Assembly (NCBI RefSeq): GCF_001704295.1
Contig: NZ_CP012334.1
Coordinates: 756,084-820,083, forward strand
Direction of reading: 5' to 3'
Origin: Bordetella sp. H567
GTDB taxonomy: Bacteria > Pseudomonadota > Gammaproteobacteria > Burkholderiales > Burkholderiaceae_B
Length of the DNA: 64,000 bases
Shown here: positions 34,650-42,075 of the stretch, piece by piece
Layout of the letters: every line of letters starts with the position of its first letter
Position numbering within the stretch: position 1 is the first letter of the stretch
Made by a program: the position numbers and the translations under genes
The notes under the pieces: model-generated
What the model was told of the DNA's origin: nothing
The model's database searches: none
Seen by the model: only the letters and a program-made list of their open reading frames with translations

Positions 34650-35423
34650 GTGGCAGAAGAGAGTGCGCCGATTGTAGAACTGGCCGAGTGGTTTCAAACA
34701 CCACCCGGGCAGTATGTGCTGCGTTGGGAGCAAGCCCAGTTCGATGCCGTGGTGGCCGACGTGTTCGGCTATAACGCCTTGCAGGTGGGCTTGGCCGAAC
34801 TGGACCTGCTGCGCAACAACCGCATGCCCTTCAAGGCCTATGTGGGCACGGTCATGCCCGAGCCCGACGTGGCGGCGCGCTGGCAGGCCTGCGCGCTGGC
34901 CGATCCCCACGCGCTGCCTTTCGCCTCGCAGAGTATCGATCTGCTCGTGCTGCCGCACGCCTTCGAATGCACGGAGGCGCCGCACGATGTCCTGCGCGAG
35001 GTGGAGCGGGTCTTGATGCCGGAGGGCCGCGTGGTGATTTCAGGGTTCAATCCCTGGAGCCTCTGGGGCGCGCGCAACCGGATGCCCGGGATGGAGCCGT
35101 GGCTGCCGCACGCGCCCGCGGCGCAGGTGTCGCTGGCGCGTGTCAAGGACTGGCTCAAACTGCTGTCCTTCGAGGTCGACCGTGGCCGCTTCGGCTGCTA
35201 CGCCCCGGCCTGCCAGACCGATATCTGGCTGCAGCGTTGGCGCTTCATGGAAAAGGCCGGCGACCGCTGGTGGGCCGTGTGCGGGGCGATATACATGGTG
35301 TCGGCCGTCAAGCGCGTGGCGGGCATGCGGCTGATCGGCCCCGCCTGGAAACAGAAGCGCAAGACGGCACCGGCGGCGTCCGTGGTGGCGAATCACCGTT
35401 CCGGGCCGGTCGAGCCTGTTTGA
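34650..35423 (+). CDS. SAM-dependent methyltransferase (type 11)
   Basis: 257 residues. The Rossmann core is recognisable at ADPHALPFASQSIDLLVLPHAFECTEAPHDVLREVERVLMPEGRVVISGFNPWSLWGARN, typical of Methyltransf_11 proteins found beside gloB and rnhA in beta-proteobacteria. The N-terminal SAM motif I is weak (GYNALQVGLAELDLL). The start is GTG 34650 with AAAGGA nine bases upstream. The substrate is not known. It points towards rnhA and dnaQ. Confidence 0.82.
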   Translation: MAEESAPIVELAEWFQTPPGQYVLRWEQAQFDAVVADVFGYNALQVGLAELDLLRNNRMPFKAYVGTVMPEPDVAARWQACALADPHALPFASQSIDLLVLPHAFECTEAPHDVLREVERVLMPEGRVVISGFNPWSLWGARNRMPGMEPWLPHAPAAQVSLARVKDWLKLLSFEVDRGRFGCYAPACQTDIWLQRWRFMEKAGDRWWAVCGAIYMVSAVKRVAGMRLIGPAWKQKRKTAPAASVVANHRSGPVEPV

Positions 35424-35602
35424 CGGCGGCCGGCCTGGGGCCGCCTGGTCGATTCCGTCCGGATAACCCTGTCGCTCCAAGCCGGGACATACACTGGGAT
35501 ATCCTCATCGCCTAAGCCGCGTGCACGATACTCCGGGGACATGTCGTCTCCGCATCGGCGACCATGGCGACGGCGTGACAGAAACACTTGCAGGAACAGC
35601 AG

Positions 35603-36088
35603 ATGAACGAAAGCGGTACGGAAGGGCCGGATACGATGCAGGAAGTCGTGGAGCTGTGGACCGACGGCGCGTGCAAGGGCAACCCCGGCCCGGGCGGCTG
35701 GGGCGTGCTCATGCGCTCAGGGGCCCATGAAAAAACCCTGCATGGCGGGGAAATGGCAACCACCAACAACCGCATGGAGCTCATGGCGGTGATCCAGGGC
35801 CTGACCGCCCTGAAGCGGTCCTGCACGGTGACCATCCACACCGATTCGCAGTACGTCATGAAGGGCATGACCGAATGGCTGGCCAATTGGAAGCGGCGCG
35901 GTTGGGTCACGGCCGACAAGAAGCCCGTCAAGAACGCCGAGCTCTGGCGCATGCTGGACGAACAGGTGTCGCGCCACCGCGTGTCCTGGCGCTGGGTGCG
36001 CGGTCACGCGGGCGATCCGGGCAACGAACGCGCGGACCAACTGGCAAACCAGGGCGTAGAGGAAGCGCGACGCGGGCGGGCGGCCTAG
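35603..36088 (+). CDS. rnhA: Ribonuclease HI
   Basis: 161 residues from ATG 35603, preceded by AGGAA. All four catalytic acids are present: Asp in [17 protein letters not shown], Glu in [10 protein letters not shown], Asp in [12 protein letters not shown] and Asp in [10 protein letters not shown]. It removes RNA from RNA-DNA hybrids, including Okazaki primers. Just upstream of dnaQ, the usual order in Proteobacteria. Confidence 0.96.
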   Translation: MNESGTEGPDTMQEVVELWTDGACKGNPGPGGWGVLMRSGAHEKTLHGGEMATTNNRMELMAVIQGLTALKRSCTVTIHTDSQYVMKGMTEWLANWKRRGWVTADKKPVKNAELWRMLDEQVSRHRVSWRWVRGHAGDPGNERADQLANQGVEEARRGRAA

Positions 36089-36194
36089 CCGGCCGCCGCC
36101 TGCGGGTACACTAACGGCCATCTTTTGCTGCCACGCAGCCCTGCGTGGCGAGTCCTCGAATCCGCAAGCGCCTTCCCGTATTCCACGTCCTCAC

Positions 36195-36935
36195 ATGCGC
36201 CAGATCATCCTCGATACCGAAACCACGGGCCTTGAACCCGCCCAAGGCCATCGCATCGTCGAAATCGGCTGCCTGGAAATCGTCAACCGCATGGTCACGG
36301 GCAATACCATGCACGTGTACCTGAACCCAGACCGCGAAAGCGACCCGGAAGCCTTGGCGGTACACGGCCTGACCACGGAATTCCTGTCCGACAAGCCGCG
36401 ATTCGCGGACGTCGCGGACGAGCTGGTGCGTTTCCTGGACGGCGCGGAGATCATCATCCATAACGCCGCGTTCGATACGAAGTTCATCAACGCGGAATTG
36501 GCGCGCATCGGCCGCTCGCCGATGCATGAGTTCTGCGCCACGATCACCGATTCGCTGCTGCACGCCCGGGAACTGCATCCGGGCAAGCGCAATTCCCTGG
36601 ACGCGCTGTGCGAGCGGTATGGCATTTCCAATGCGCACCGGACGCTGCACGGCGCCTTGCTGGACGCGCGCCTGCTGGGCGAGGTCTGGCTGGCCATGAC
36701 GCGCGGCCAGGACGCGCTGCTGATCGACCTCGACGAATCCGAACGCAAGGGCGAGGCGGATGGCTTGGTACTGACCCGCTTCGATGCGTCGGAACTGCCT
36801 GTCATCCGCGCCACCGCGGAGGAATTGGGCGAACACGAGGCCTACCTGGCCGCACTGGACAAATCCGTCGGCGGGGCGTGCCTGTGGCGGCAATGGGATC
36901 CGGCGCCGGTCCCCGCGGAAAGTCAGGCGGCGTAA
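36195..36935 (+). CDS. dnaQ: DNA polymerase III epsilon subunit (3'-5' proofreading exonuclease)
   Basis: 246 residues. Exo I is ILDTETTGLEPAQGHRIVEIG, Exo II is HNAAFDTKFINAEL and Exo III is HGALLDARLLGEV (DEDDh type, His in LHGALLDA). The C-terminal tail would bind the alpha subunit. It starts 106 bases after rnhA and ends about 84 bases before the tRNA. Confidence 0.96.
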   Translation: MRQIILDTETTGLEPAQGHRIVEIGCLEIVNRMVTGNTMHVYLNPDRESDPEALAVHGLTTEFLSDKPRFADVADELVRFLDGAEIIIHNAAFDTKFINAELARIGRSPMHEFCATITDSLLHARELHPGKRNSLDALCERYGISNAHRTLHGALLDARLLGEVWLAMTRGQDALLIDLDESERKGEADGLVLTRFDASELPVIRATAEELGEHEAYLAALDKSVGGACLWRQWDPAPVPAESQAA

Positions 36936-36975
36936 GGCAGGGGCTGGGAAAGGCTATCGCTTTGCCTGCCCCGAT

Positions 36976-37005
36976 TTGCGCCTTCAGAAAATCGCGTGCT
37001 AGAAT
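36976..37005 (+). promoter_or_regulatory. Likely tRNA-Val promoter
   Basis: TTGCGC (36976-36981) and TAGAAT (37000-37005) are separated by 18 bases and lie 14 bases before the mature tRNA 5' end, fitting a sigma-70 promoter. Confidence 0.5.
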
Positions 37006-37019
37006 CACGGTCTCTCTTG

Positions 37020-37094
37020 GGGCGGTTAGCTCAGTGGTAGAGCACTGCCTTCACACGGCAGGGGTCACTGGTTCGAAACCAGTACCGCCCACCA
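37020..37094 (+). tRNA. tRNA-Val(CAC)
   Basis: A 75-base cloverleaf with encoded CCA. Acceptor GGGCGGT/ACCGCCC, D arm GCTC...GAGC, anticodon stem CTGCC/GGCAG with loop TTCACAC (anticodon CAC, reads GTG), T arm CTGGTTCGAAACCAG. It is the integration target of the downstream element: its 3' half from the anticodon stem on is repeated at 47339-47390. Confidence 0.96.
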
Positions 37095-37098
37095 AGAA
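37047..37098 (+). repeat. Left attachment-site repeat (attL core)
   Basis: 52 bases identical to 47339-47390, beginning GCCTTCACACGGCAGG in the anticodon stem and ending AGAA four bases after the CCA. It keeps the left tRNA-Val complete. Confidence 0.92.
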
Positions 37099-37492
37099 AC
37101 TCAAGGACTTAGCGGACCCCGCGAATCGGCCGGGATGTTGCGCGAGCCAAATGCGAGACAGTGGTGCCATAGGGGCGACATGCCCCGGACAGGCACTATA
37201 GCAAACGGCAACAGTCACTTCGCCGCTTGCGCCCCAGCTCCTCCAGCACCGAGATGTACTGGATCGTCTTATCCCGGGTTGCCGCCCAGACCTCGCCTAT
37301 CAACATGCCCTGTGTGCTCACGGACTCGATGCATGCGCCAACGCCCTCCCTACATAGGGGCTACTACGGCCCAATGCTGAGGAGGACTGTGGCGGAGGCA
37401 TGAACGCCTTTTTCGCAGACTGATAACCGCAAAATGGCGCGTCAAACTGTGCTAGGCGGCCTGTTTCGATAAAATCGGAAATCAAGGTGGTT
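37099..37492. other. Left end of the element: structured, no confident gene
   Basis: 394 bases without a long ORF. A nested inverted repeat occurs at about 37162-37197 (GTGCC...GGCAC enclosing GGGGC...GCCCC). On the reverse strand a 36-codon frame (ATG 37306 to TAG 37196) has coding-like composition and contains IGEVWAATRDKTIQYISVLEELG. This may be the C-terminal remnant of a truncated gene, but there is no homology I can name and no convincing ribosome site. Confidence 0.35.
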
Positions 37493-38251
37493 ATGAGGGC
37501 TGCGCAATTCATGGACATTCACGAGCTTCTGCCTAAAACAGGATGGGCCTGGGCGCTAGCAATTTTTTCTCTTTTTGTGGCCCCCACACTTGGCAATCTG
37601 TTCTATGACTACGCCGCCAAGCCGATAATCGTCCGGCTTGCGCGAGTCAGCATTGTGATTTTCACGTTCGGTCTAAAACGAACTAGGCGGCGGTTCTTTC
37701 GAGACATCGCCACAAGGGCTGTTCCGAACCCTAGCGTCCTGATGTATTTGGCCGGAGCGATGTTCCTGTTTCAGTTGATGGGAGGCACATGGGCTATTTA
37801 TTCACCGGCTGAGTATAGGTTCAAGGGTCTAACATTCGCAGACATCGACACGATGACGGCTGAGGACCACTTGTCCAAGTTGTCACCCGAAGACGCCGAG
37901 AAAGAGCGCAAGGCCGCTCGTCAGTACAGAGACGATTCACGTAAAGACATAGACCTGACTCGCCAACGGCATGCGGCATACGAGTTGTTGATCTTCGGCT
38001 TCCTGGCGCTTGGTCTGGTTTATCAGACCTTCCGGCATTGGGTGATCGTCCTCATTATTCGTGACTTCGACCATAGATTGACGCTGTTGCTCCCGTTAAT
38101 AGATGTTGCGCGGGAACGAGAATTGAAAGCTAGATTCGCCGGAATCACTGACGAGGTGTCATTGACATCACTGTTTGACGAGATGGGAGCGATAAAGGCG
38201 AAATTTCCCGCTCAACCGGAACAGCAGGCCGACGCAATAAAGACTGAATAG
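37493..38251 (+). CDS. Membrane protein of unknown function (element cargo)
   Basis: About 252 residues, not recognised. Three hydrophobic segments are clear: WAWALAIFSLFVAPTLGNLF (about 18-37), VLMYLAGAMFLFQLMGGTWAIY (about 83-104) and AYELLIFGFLALGLVYQTF (about 163-181). Between the second and third lies a charged region (AEDHLSKLSPEDAEKERKAARQYRDDSRKD), and the C-terminal 60 residues are soluble. Base composition is AT-richer than the host genes. ATG 37493 is chosen for AAGGTGG just before it; GTG 37487 is also in frame. The position next to the attachment site is typical for moron/cargo genes, which often affect phage entry or competitors, but nothing in the sequence proves that. Confidence 0.7.
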   Translation: MRAAQFMDIHELLPKTGWAWALAIFSLFVAPTLGNLFYDYAAKPIIVRLARVSIVIFTFGLKRTRRRFFRDIATRAVPNPSVLMYLAGAMFLFQLMGGTWAIYSPAEYRFKGLTFADIDTMTAEDHLSKLSPEDAEKERKAARQYRDDSRKDIDLTRQRHAAYELLIFGFLALGLVYQTFRHWVIVLIIRDFDHRLTLLLPLIDVARERELKARFAGITDEVSLTSLFDEMGAIKAKFPAQPEQQADAIKTE

Positions 38252-38478
38252 CCCTTCCCGAGCATCGGCGCGCCGGCGCGGGCTGAAATTTGCTGCGATT
38301 TTCTGCGGGGGTAGCGCCCCTCGCGCCCACCCCAGTTTCCCCCGTGCCGGGGTCGCGCCTTATCCCAAGCCACTACAGCCCCGCCAAGGGCATCGGGCAC
38401 GTCGCCGCTCCCCCTTTTTGTCATCCCCCCACTTGGAACGAGCATCCGGAAGCGCTGTAAGGCCTGCCTTTCGCATTA

Positions 38479-38781
38479 TCAACTGCTCGGGATGGCAAGG
38501 GCCACTGCTTGGAGAGCCGCGGCTACGCCGGTAGCCAGGGCTGCCAGCTTGTTCCAGCGCCCCTGCGCTATCAGGGTGCCAATGACGTCGTAGCTCTGCC
38601 CGTTGGGGCCGCCGACCATGATGCCGCCCCACATTTGTGCGTGCTCGCCTTGCTTCTGTTGGCTCGCAGGTACCGATACCACGCACGCCTTCCACCACAG
38701 ATAGGCGGCGATTAGGGCTATCAGTGCGCTCAAGCCAACGATTGTCGATTTGTACGAAGATAGAAAAGCGAGAACGGCCAT
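38479..38781 (-). CDS. Small two-segment membrane protein
   Basis: 100 residues, not recognised. An N-terminal membrane helix (STIVGLSALIALIAAYLWW) is followed by a polar loop (SQQKQGEHAQMWGGIMVGGPNG) and a C-terminal hydrophobic stretch (AALATGVAAALQAVALAI). GGAGG precedes the ATG at 38781. It is the only leftward gene in the left half of the element and is divergent from the serine recombinase. Size and two hydrophobic stretches are compatible with a holin-like or inner-membrane protein, without homology to confirm it. Confidence 0.65.
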   Translation of the reverse strand: MAVLAFLSSYKSTIVGLSALIALIAAYLWWKACVVSVPASQQKQGEHAQMWGGIMVGGPNGQSYDVIGTLIAQGRWNKLAALATGVAAALQAVALAIPSS

Positions 38782-38908
38782 ACGAACCTCCGATTTGTTG
38801 GGCGCGAGTATCGCGCGAGCCCACACGGATTACTAGCGTGCGGCCCTATACAAAAAACCTCTCATAAAAATGCCCCTTCAGTACCAAGGCCGTTTCCTGC
38901 CAAATCAT

Positions 38909-38938
38909 CTATACAATAAACACTTGATTTCCGTATAG
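38909..38938. promoter_or_regulatory. Inverted repeat upstream of serine recombinase (operator or recombination site)
   Basis: CTATAC (38909-38914) and GTATAG (38933-38938) form a perfect 6-bp inverted repeat around an 18-base AT-rich centre in the gap between the divergent small membrane protein and the serine recombinase. A 30-bp site with inverted ends is about the size of a serine-recombinase crossover site. It could equally be a promoter-overlapping operator. Confidence 0.4.
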
Positions 38939-38980
38939 CAAGCCGATAAGCTTCGCCCCATCCCTGAACCGGAGGCGAAC

Positions 38981-39577
38981 ATGAAAGCCAAGCGCGTTGC
39001 CATCTATGCCCGTGTGTCTACGGACATGCAGACCAGCGAGAACCAGTTGGTAGAGCTACGCGCCGCAGCGGCACGCCATGGCTGGGAGGTAGTGGGCGAA
39101 TTCGTGGACCACGCGGTGAGCGGAGCAAAGGGACGCGACCAGCGCCCGCAGTTCGACCGGCTGTTGAAAGGGGCGGCGCGCCGGGAGTTCGACATTATCG
39201 CGGCGTGGTCGGTAGACCGCCTGGGCCGATCCCTCCAGCATCTGGTGGGCTTCCTTGGCGAGATTCAAGCCAAGGGCGTCGATCTGTACTTGCAGCAGCA
39301 GGGCATAGACACCACCACGCCGGGAGGCAAAGCCCTATTCCAGATGTGCGGCGTATTCGCTGAATTTGAGCGCAGCATGATTCAGGAGCGCGTTAAATCC
39401 GGGTTGGCCCGCGCGGTAGCTCAGGGCAAGCGCCTGGGCAGGCCCGAGGTGGCCCCGAGCGTTGTCCAGCAAGTGCGCGAGTTGCGCGCGCAGGGCCAGG
39501 GCATCATAAAGATCGCCAAGGCTGTCGGCTGCGGCGTGGGGACTGTGCAACGCATCGTGTCGGAAGCCACGGCCTAG
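38981..39577 (+). CDS. Serine recombinase (resolvase/invertase)
   Basis: 198 residues, complete for the small resolvase/invertase class. KRVAIYARVSTDMQTSENQLVELRAAA holds the catalytic Ser. DIIAAWSVDRLGRSLQHLVGFL has the D-R-L-x-R-S motif, and QMCGVFAEFERSMIQERVKSGLARA leads into helix E. The C-terminal PSVVQQVRELRAQGQGIIKIAKAVGCGVGTVQRIVSE is the HTH_7 DNA-binding domain. CCGGAGG precedes the ATG. It could resolve dimers, invert a segment or be a remnant of a second mobile unit; no invertible segment is evident. Confidence 0.92.
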   Translation: MKAKRVAIYARVSTDMQTSENQLVELRAAAARHGWEVVGEFVDHAVSGAKGRDQRPQFDRLLKGAARREFDIIAAWSVDRLGRSLQHLVGFLGEIQAKGVDLYLQQQGIDTTTPGGKALFQMCGVFAEFERSMIQERVKSGLARAVAQGKRLGRPEVAPSVVQQVRELRAQGQGIIKIAKAVGCGVGTVQRIVSEATA

Positions 39578-39600
39578 CTATCCGCGGCAGGGCGGCATCG

Positions 39601-39633
39601 GGGTCGGTTCGGGAAACCGGGCTGGCCCTTTTT
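39601..39633 (+). terminator. Probable terminator after serine recombinase
   Basis: Inner stem CGGTT/AACCG and outer GGG/CCC, followed by five T (39629-39633), 24 bases past the recombinase stop. Confidence 0.6.
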
Positions 39634-39653
39634 GCGCTTCCGCGCCGGAAGTG

Positions 39654-39753
39654 AATCGGCGCCCATAACGACACAAGCCTGGTACACCGCTATAGAGCCG
39701 CGCACGGAGGAAAGAGGCTCAGCTCAGTACACCAATCGGCACCCATTACGACA
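39654..39753 (+). repeat. Two 20-bp direct repeats in the gap before the small-ORF operon
   Basis: AATCGGC[G/A]CCCAT[A/T]ACGACA occurs at 39654-39673 and 39734-39753 (18 of 20 identical, 80 bases apart). After the second copy lies a hairpin GCGCGG-CCTTTT-CCGCGC (39760-39777). A 65-codon ORF across this stretch has no ribosome site and I do not call it. The repeats lie just upstream of the operon starting at 39795 and may be regulator sites. Confidence 0.45.
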
Positions 39754-39794
39754 AGGGCAGCGCGGCCTTTTCCGCGCACTAACCGAGGAAAGGC

Positions 39795-39983
39795 ATGACT
39801 CCCCAACACCCACTCGAAAACAACTCTGAGCAGAAGTCCTACTTTGCCCGCATCGCAAGACCGGGTACCGGCCTGGGTGCAGCAGCTTACCGGCAAGCCG
39901 TGATCGCGACGACTGGGACGCTTCCCTCGTGGTGCCAGCGCAGAAAGGCGGCCCGCAAGGCCAAGGCAGGCAGCGTTGAATGA
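39795..39983 (+). CDS. Small basic protein of unknown function, first gene of a coupled group
   Basis: 62 residues, not recognised. Starts MTPQHPLENNSEQKSYFARIARPGTGL and has a basic C-terminus (QRRKAARKAKAG). GAGGAAAGG precedes the ATG. Its end overlaps the next gene's TTG start by eight bases, so the two are translationally coupled. Confidence 0.6.
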   Translation: MTPQHPLENNSEQKSYFARIARPGTGLGAAAYRQAVIATTGTLPSWCQRRKAARKAKAGSVE

Positions 39984-40440
39984 AACCCTAAAGGCGCGCC
40001 TAGGCGCAGCGGAGCAACAACACGCTGAAGCACTGCGACAAGCGGCCGCGCATGCTGCCCGCCTTGCGGTGATTTACGCAATGAGCGACGACGAAGTAGC
40101 CGGCCTGCGGCAGCGCCTCATTGATGACGCGGAGCACGCCTGGGACTCCTGGCCGTATGCGGAGCAAGCGTTTGCCGTACAAGAACTAATGCGCATCGAC
40201 GCCTCTCAATTGCGCAGGGCCATCAACGGGGAAATTGCGGCCGGTCGTGACGCTTACGGGCCAGCCGGCGCGCTAGATCCGAACTTCGAACTCCACGGCC
40301 CCGAACTGCCCCGCCGGCTATCAACCCTGGGGGCAGCGGCCAAACACTATCGGCAGTATCAAGGCCCTTCCCCGCTGAAAACCTGCGCAGTGGTTTCTGA
40401 CCTTCAGCGGCAGATGGCAGAGGGAACCGAAGCGCGATGA
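39976..40440 (+). CDS. Unknown protein (coupled small-ORF operon of the element)
   Basis: 154 residues, mostly helical, Ala/Gln-rich N-terminus (LKARLGAAEQQHAEALRQAAAHAARLAVIYAMSDDEVAGLRQRL). No family recognised. It starts with TTG overlapping the previous gene and ends in an ATGA overlap with the next one. Confidence 0.6.
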   Translation: MNETLKARLGAAEQQHAEALRQAAAHAARLAVIYAMSDDEVAGLRQRLIDDAEHAWDSWPYAEQAFAVQELMRIDASQLRRAINGEIAAGRDAYGPAGALDPNFELHGPELPRRLSTLGAAAKHYRQYQGPSPLKTCAVVSDLQRQMAEGTEAR

Positions 40441-40976
40441 ACAGCCGCGACATGCCTACAACCAAGGAGCGCCTTGCCGCACGCCTGGATTGGCGGATGG
40501 GCGCAATGATCCGCAGGGCTGAGCGGTCATGGCCCGCGCTTACCCTACAGCAACGCCGCGCGCACGTAGAGGCGTACATCCTGCTGCGGGACTGTCTGGC
40601 CGCCCTATCCGGGGAGCGTTGTCCGCAGATCACCTCCCCGTGGACCCAAGCCGAGATTGAGCGATCCACAATAGAACCCCTGCCCGGGGAGTGGTCCGGC
40701 CACGGAGTCCTAGGTGTAGAAGCGTCCCCGCTGGTAATCGCCGTTGCATTATCCGAGTGCGAGATGCGCAGCACCGGACTTCCGCCGCAAGCACTGCCAG
40801 CGCGGCACAAGCCCGTGGAAGGATTGCCGCGGGTGGCCCACGCGCTCACTGTAGATGAGGTATTGCACTGCCGGCGCGGCAAGGGTCGGCGGGCGCATCC
40901 CGCACCAGCAATCACCCCGGCTGCGAGGGAGCGGGAATGGCGGGCCAAGGCAGAGGCAAAGATACGACCGCGCTAG
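40437..40976 (+). CDS. Unknown protein (coupled small-ORF operon of the element)
   Basis: 179 residues, basic, not recognised. RLAARLDWRMGAMIRRAERSWPALTLQQRRAHVEAYILLRDCLAAL is predicted helical; the C-terminus ends in ITPAAREREWRAKAEAKIRPR. The ATG overlaps the preceding TGA (ATGA), indicating coupled translation. No catalytic motif is visible. Confidence 0.6.
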   Translation: MNSRDMPTTKERLAARLDWRMGAMIRRAERSWPALTLQQRRAHVEAYILLRDCLAALSGERCPQITSPWTQAEIERSTIEPLPGEWSGHGVLGVEASPLVIAVALSECEMRSTGLPPQALPARHKPVEGLPRVAHALTVDEVLHCRRGKGRRAHPAPAITPAAREREWRAKAEAKIRPR

Positions 40977-40982
40977 ATTGCC

Positions 40983-40998
40983 CCTGCGTACGCGCAGG
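40983..40998 (+). other. Hairpin with TACG tetraloop
   Basis: CCTGCG-TACG-CGCAGG is a perfect 6-bp stem closed by a UNCG-class tetraloop, seven bases after the previous stop. It is followed by GCGTACG, a direct repeat of its own centre, and has no T-tract. It is the only notable structure in the 226-base gap before the next gene and may be an RNA 3'-end or processing structure. Confidence 0.4.
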
Positions 40999-41202
40999 CG
41001 TACGTACCCGTGTCGGAGCAGGGCGGGTGCGTATTGGGCGATAGCTGCGGTGTTGCCACAAGAAGTCACCATTCCGCGCTCACCCGTCCACTTATGTAGT
41101 GTGACAAGCGGGCCCGGCCCCTACATTTTCCCCCTGAGCCTGGTACCGGGCGGGCCCTGTACGGGAATGCACGCCGGGCCCTCTATTCACAAAGGAGAAC
41201 AT

Positions 41203-42075
41203 TTGCTGGCACACATAGACCGCCCAGCTATTCCACGTTTCATCCGCAAGGGAGCTGCCTTGGCGGCAGAGCGTGCCCGCATTCAGCAGGTAAAGGATAC
41301 GTGGGAGACGTATAGGGCGCGTGCAGAGCGGCGAATCAGAACCGCCACAGATGACATACTCAGGGAAGAAGCCAGGGCGGCGGAGCTGGAGCTACAGGGG
41401 CACGGCCACCTGATTGATGCGGGGGACATTAGCTACGCTGCCACGCCCACTCGCGTATACGAGCGCAAAGAGACGGGGTATTACCAAGCGGCAAAGGCTT
41501 GCGCCGATTACATGGCGACTCACCCGCATACGCTTCTGCTTCCTACCGCGAAGCTATTGAGCACGATGCTGCCGCACATAGAGGCAGACTTGGCGTTATG
41601 CACACCGTTACCCCTCAAACAGTTCTTCTACGGCAGTATGGCCCTGCCGGTGCGGAAACACGTACGCCGCTTGCTTGAGGCGCAGCACTATGTACTTCCA
41701 CGCAGGCACCATAGAACACTCAAAGAGCTGCGTGACTTTTTGCGCGATAACCGGCCCCCGGGACGGGAGACTGGCAACGCCGCTTATCAGTTCTTCAACG
41801 GCACGCACGTTAGGATGCAGCAAGGCGGCAGGCTGCTAACCATCCGGGATAAACGGGGAATTCCATGCGTCCGTGTTAAGGGGACCGACAAAAACCTGTA
41901 CACACTGCTGGCGGGCGACGGCATCAGCAAAGAGACAATGGACGCCTGGATGAATAACTCGCGCCAATCCGCACCACCAAAGGTAAACCGCGAGCAGTCC
42001 GCTTGGCAACTAACCGACGCGGAGATAGGCAGCATTGGTGCGCCTTTCCCAAAGATGCAGGAGGAGGCCGCCTGA
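41203..42075 (+). CDS. Unknown protein of 290 residues (element)
   Basis: Not recognised. It starts at TTG 41203 with AAAGGAG directly upstream; an ATG at 41167 in the same frame has no ribosome site. The N-terminal 70 residues are helical and charged (FIRKGAALAAERARIQQVKDTWETYRARAERRIRTATDDILREEARAAELE). The middle is a mixed alpha/beta region containing TPTRVYERKETGYYQAAKACADYMATHPHTLLLPTAKLL, and the end is a compact strand-rich part (GRLLTIRDKRGIPCVRVKGTDKNLYTLL). No nuclease, primase or helicase motif is visible. It overlaps the next gene at CTGA. Confidence 0.62.
   Translation: MLAHIDRPAIPRFIRKGAALAAERARIQQVKDTWETYRARAERRIRTATDDILREEARAAELELQGHGHLIDAGDISYAATPTRVYERKETGYYQAAKACADYMATHPHTLLLPTAKLLSTMLPHIEADLALCTPLPLKQFFYGSMALPVRKHVRRLLEAQHYVLPRRHHRTLKELRDFLRDNRPPGRETGNAAYQFFNGTHVRMQQGGRLLTIRDKRGIPCVRVKGTDKNLYTLLAGDGISKETMDAWMNNSRQSAPPKVNREQSAWQLTDAEIGSIGAPFPKMQEEAA

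Noticed and set aside
39154-39577. DNA-invertible segment controlled by the serine recombinase
   Set aside because: No inverted pair of recombination sites flanking a promoter or gene could be seen.
39632-39829. 65-codon ORF across the repeat region of the element
   Set aside because: No ribosome site, composition not coding-like, overlaps direct repeats and a hairpin and the start of a better-supported ORF.
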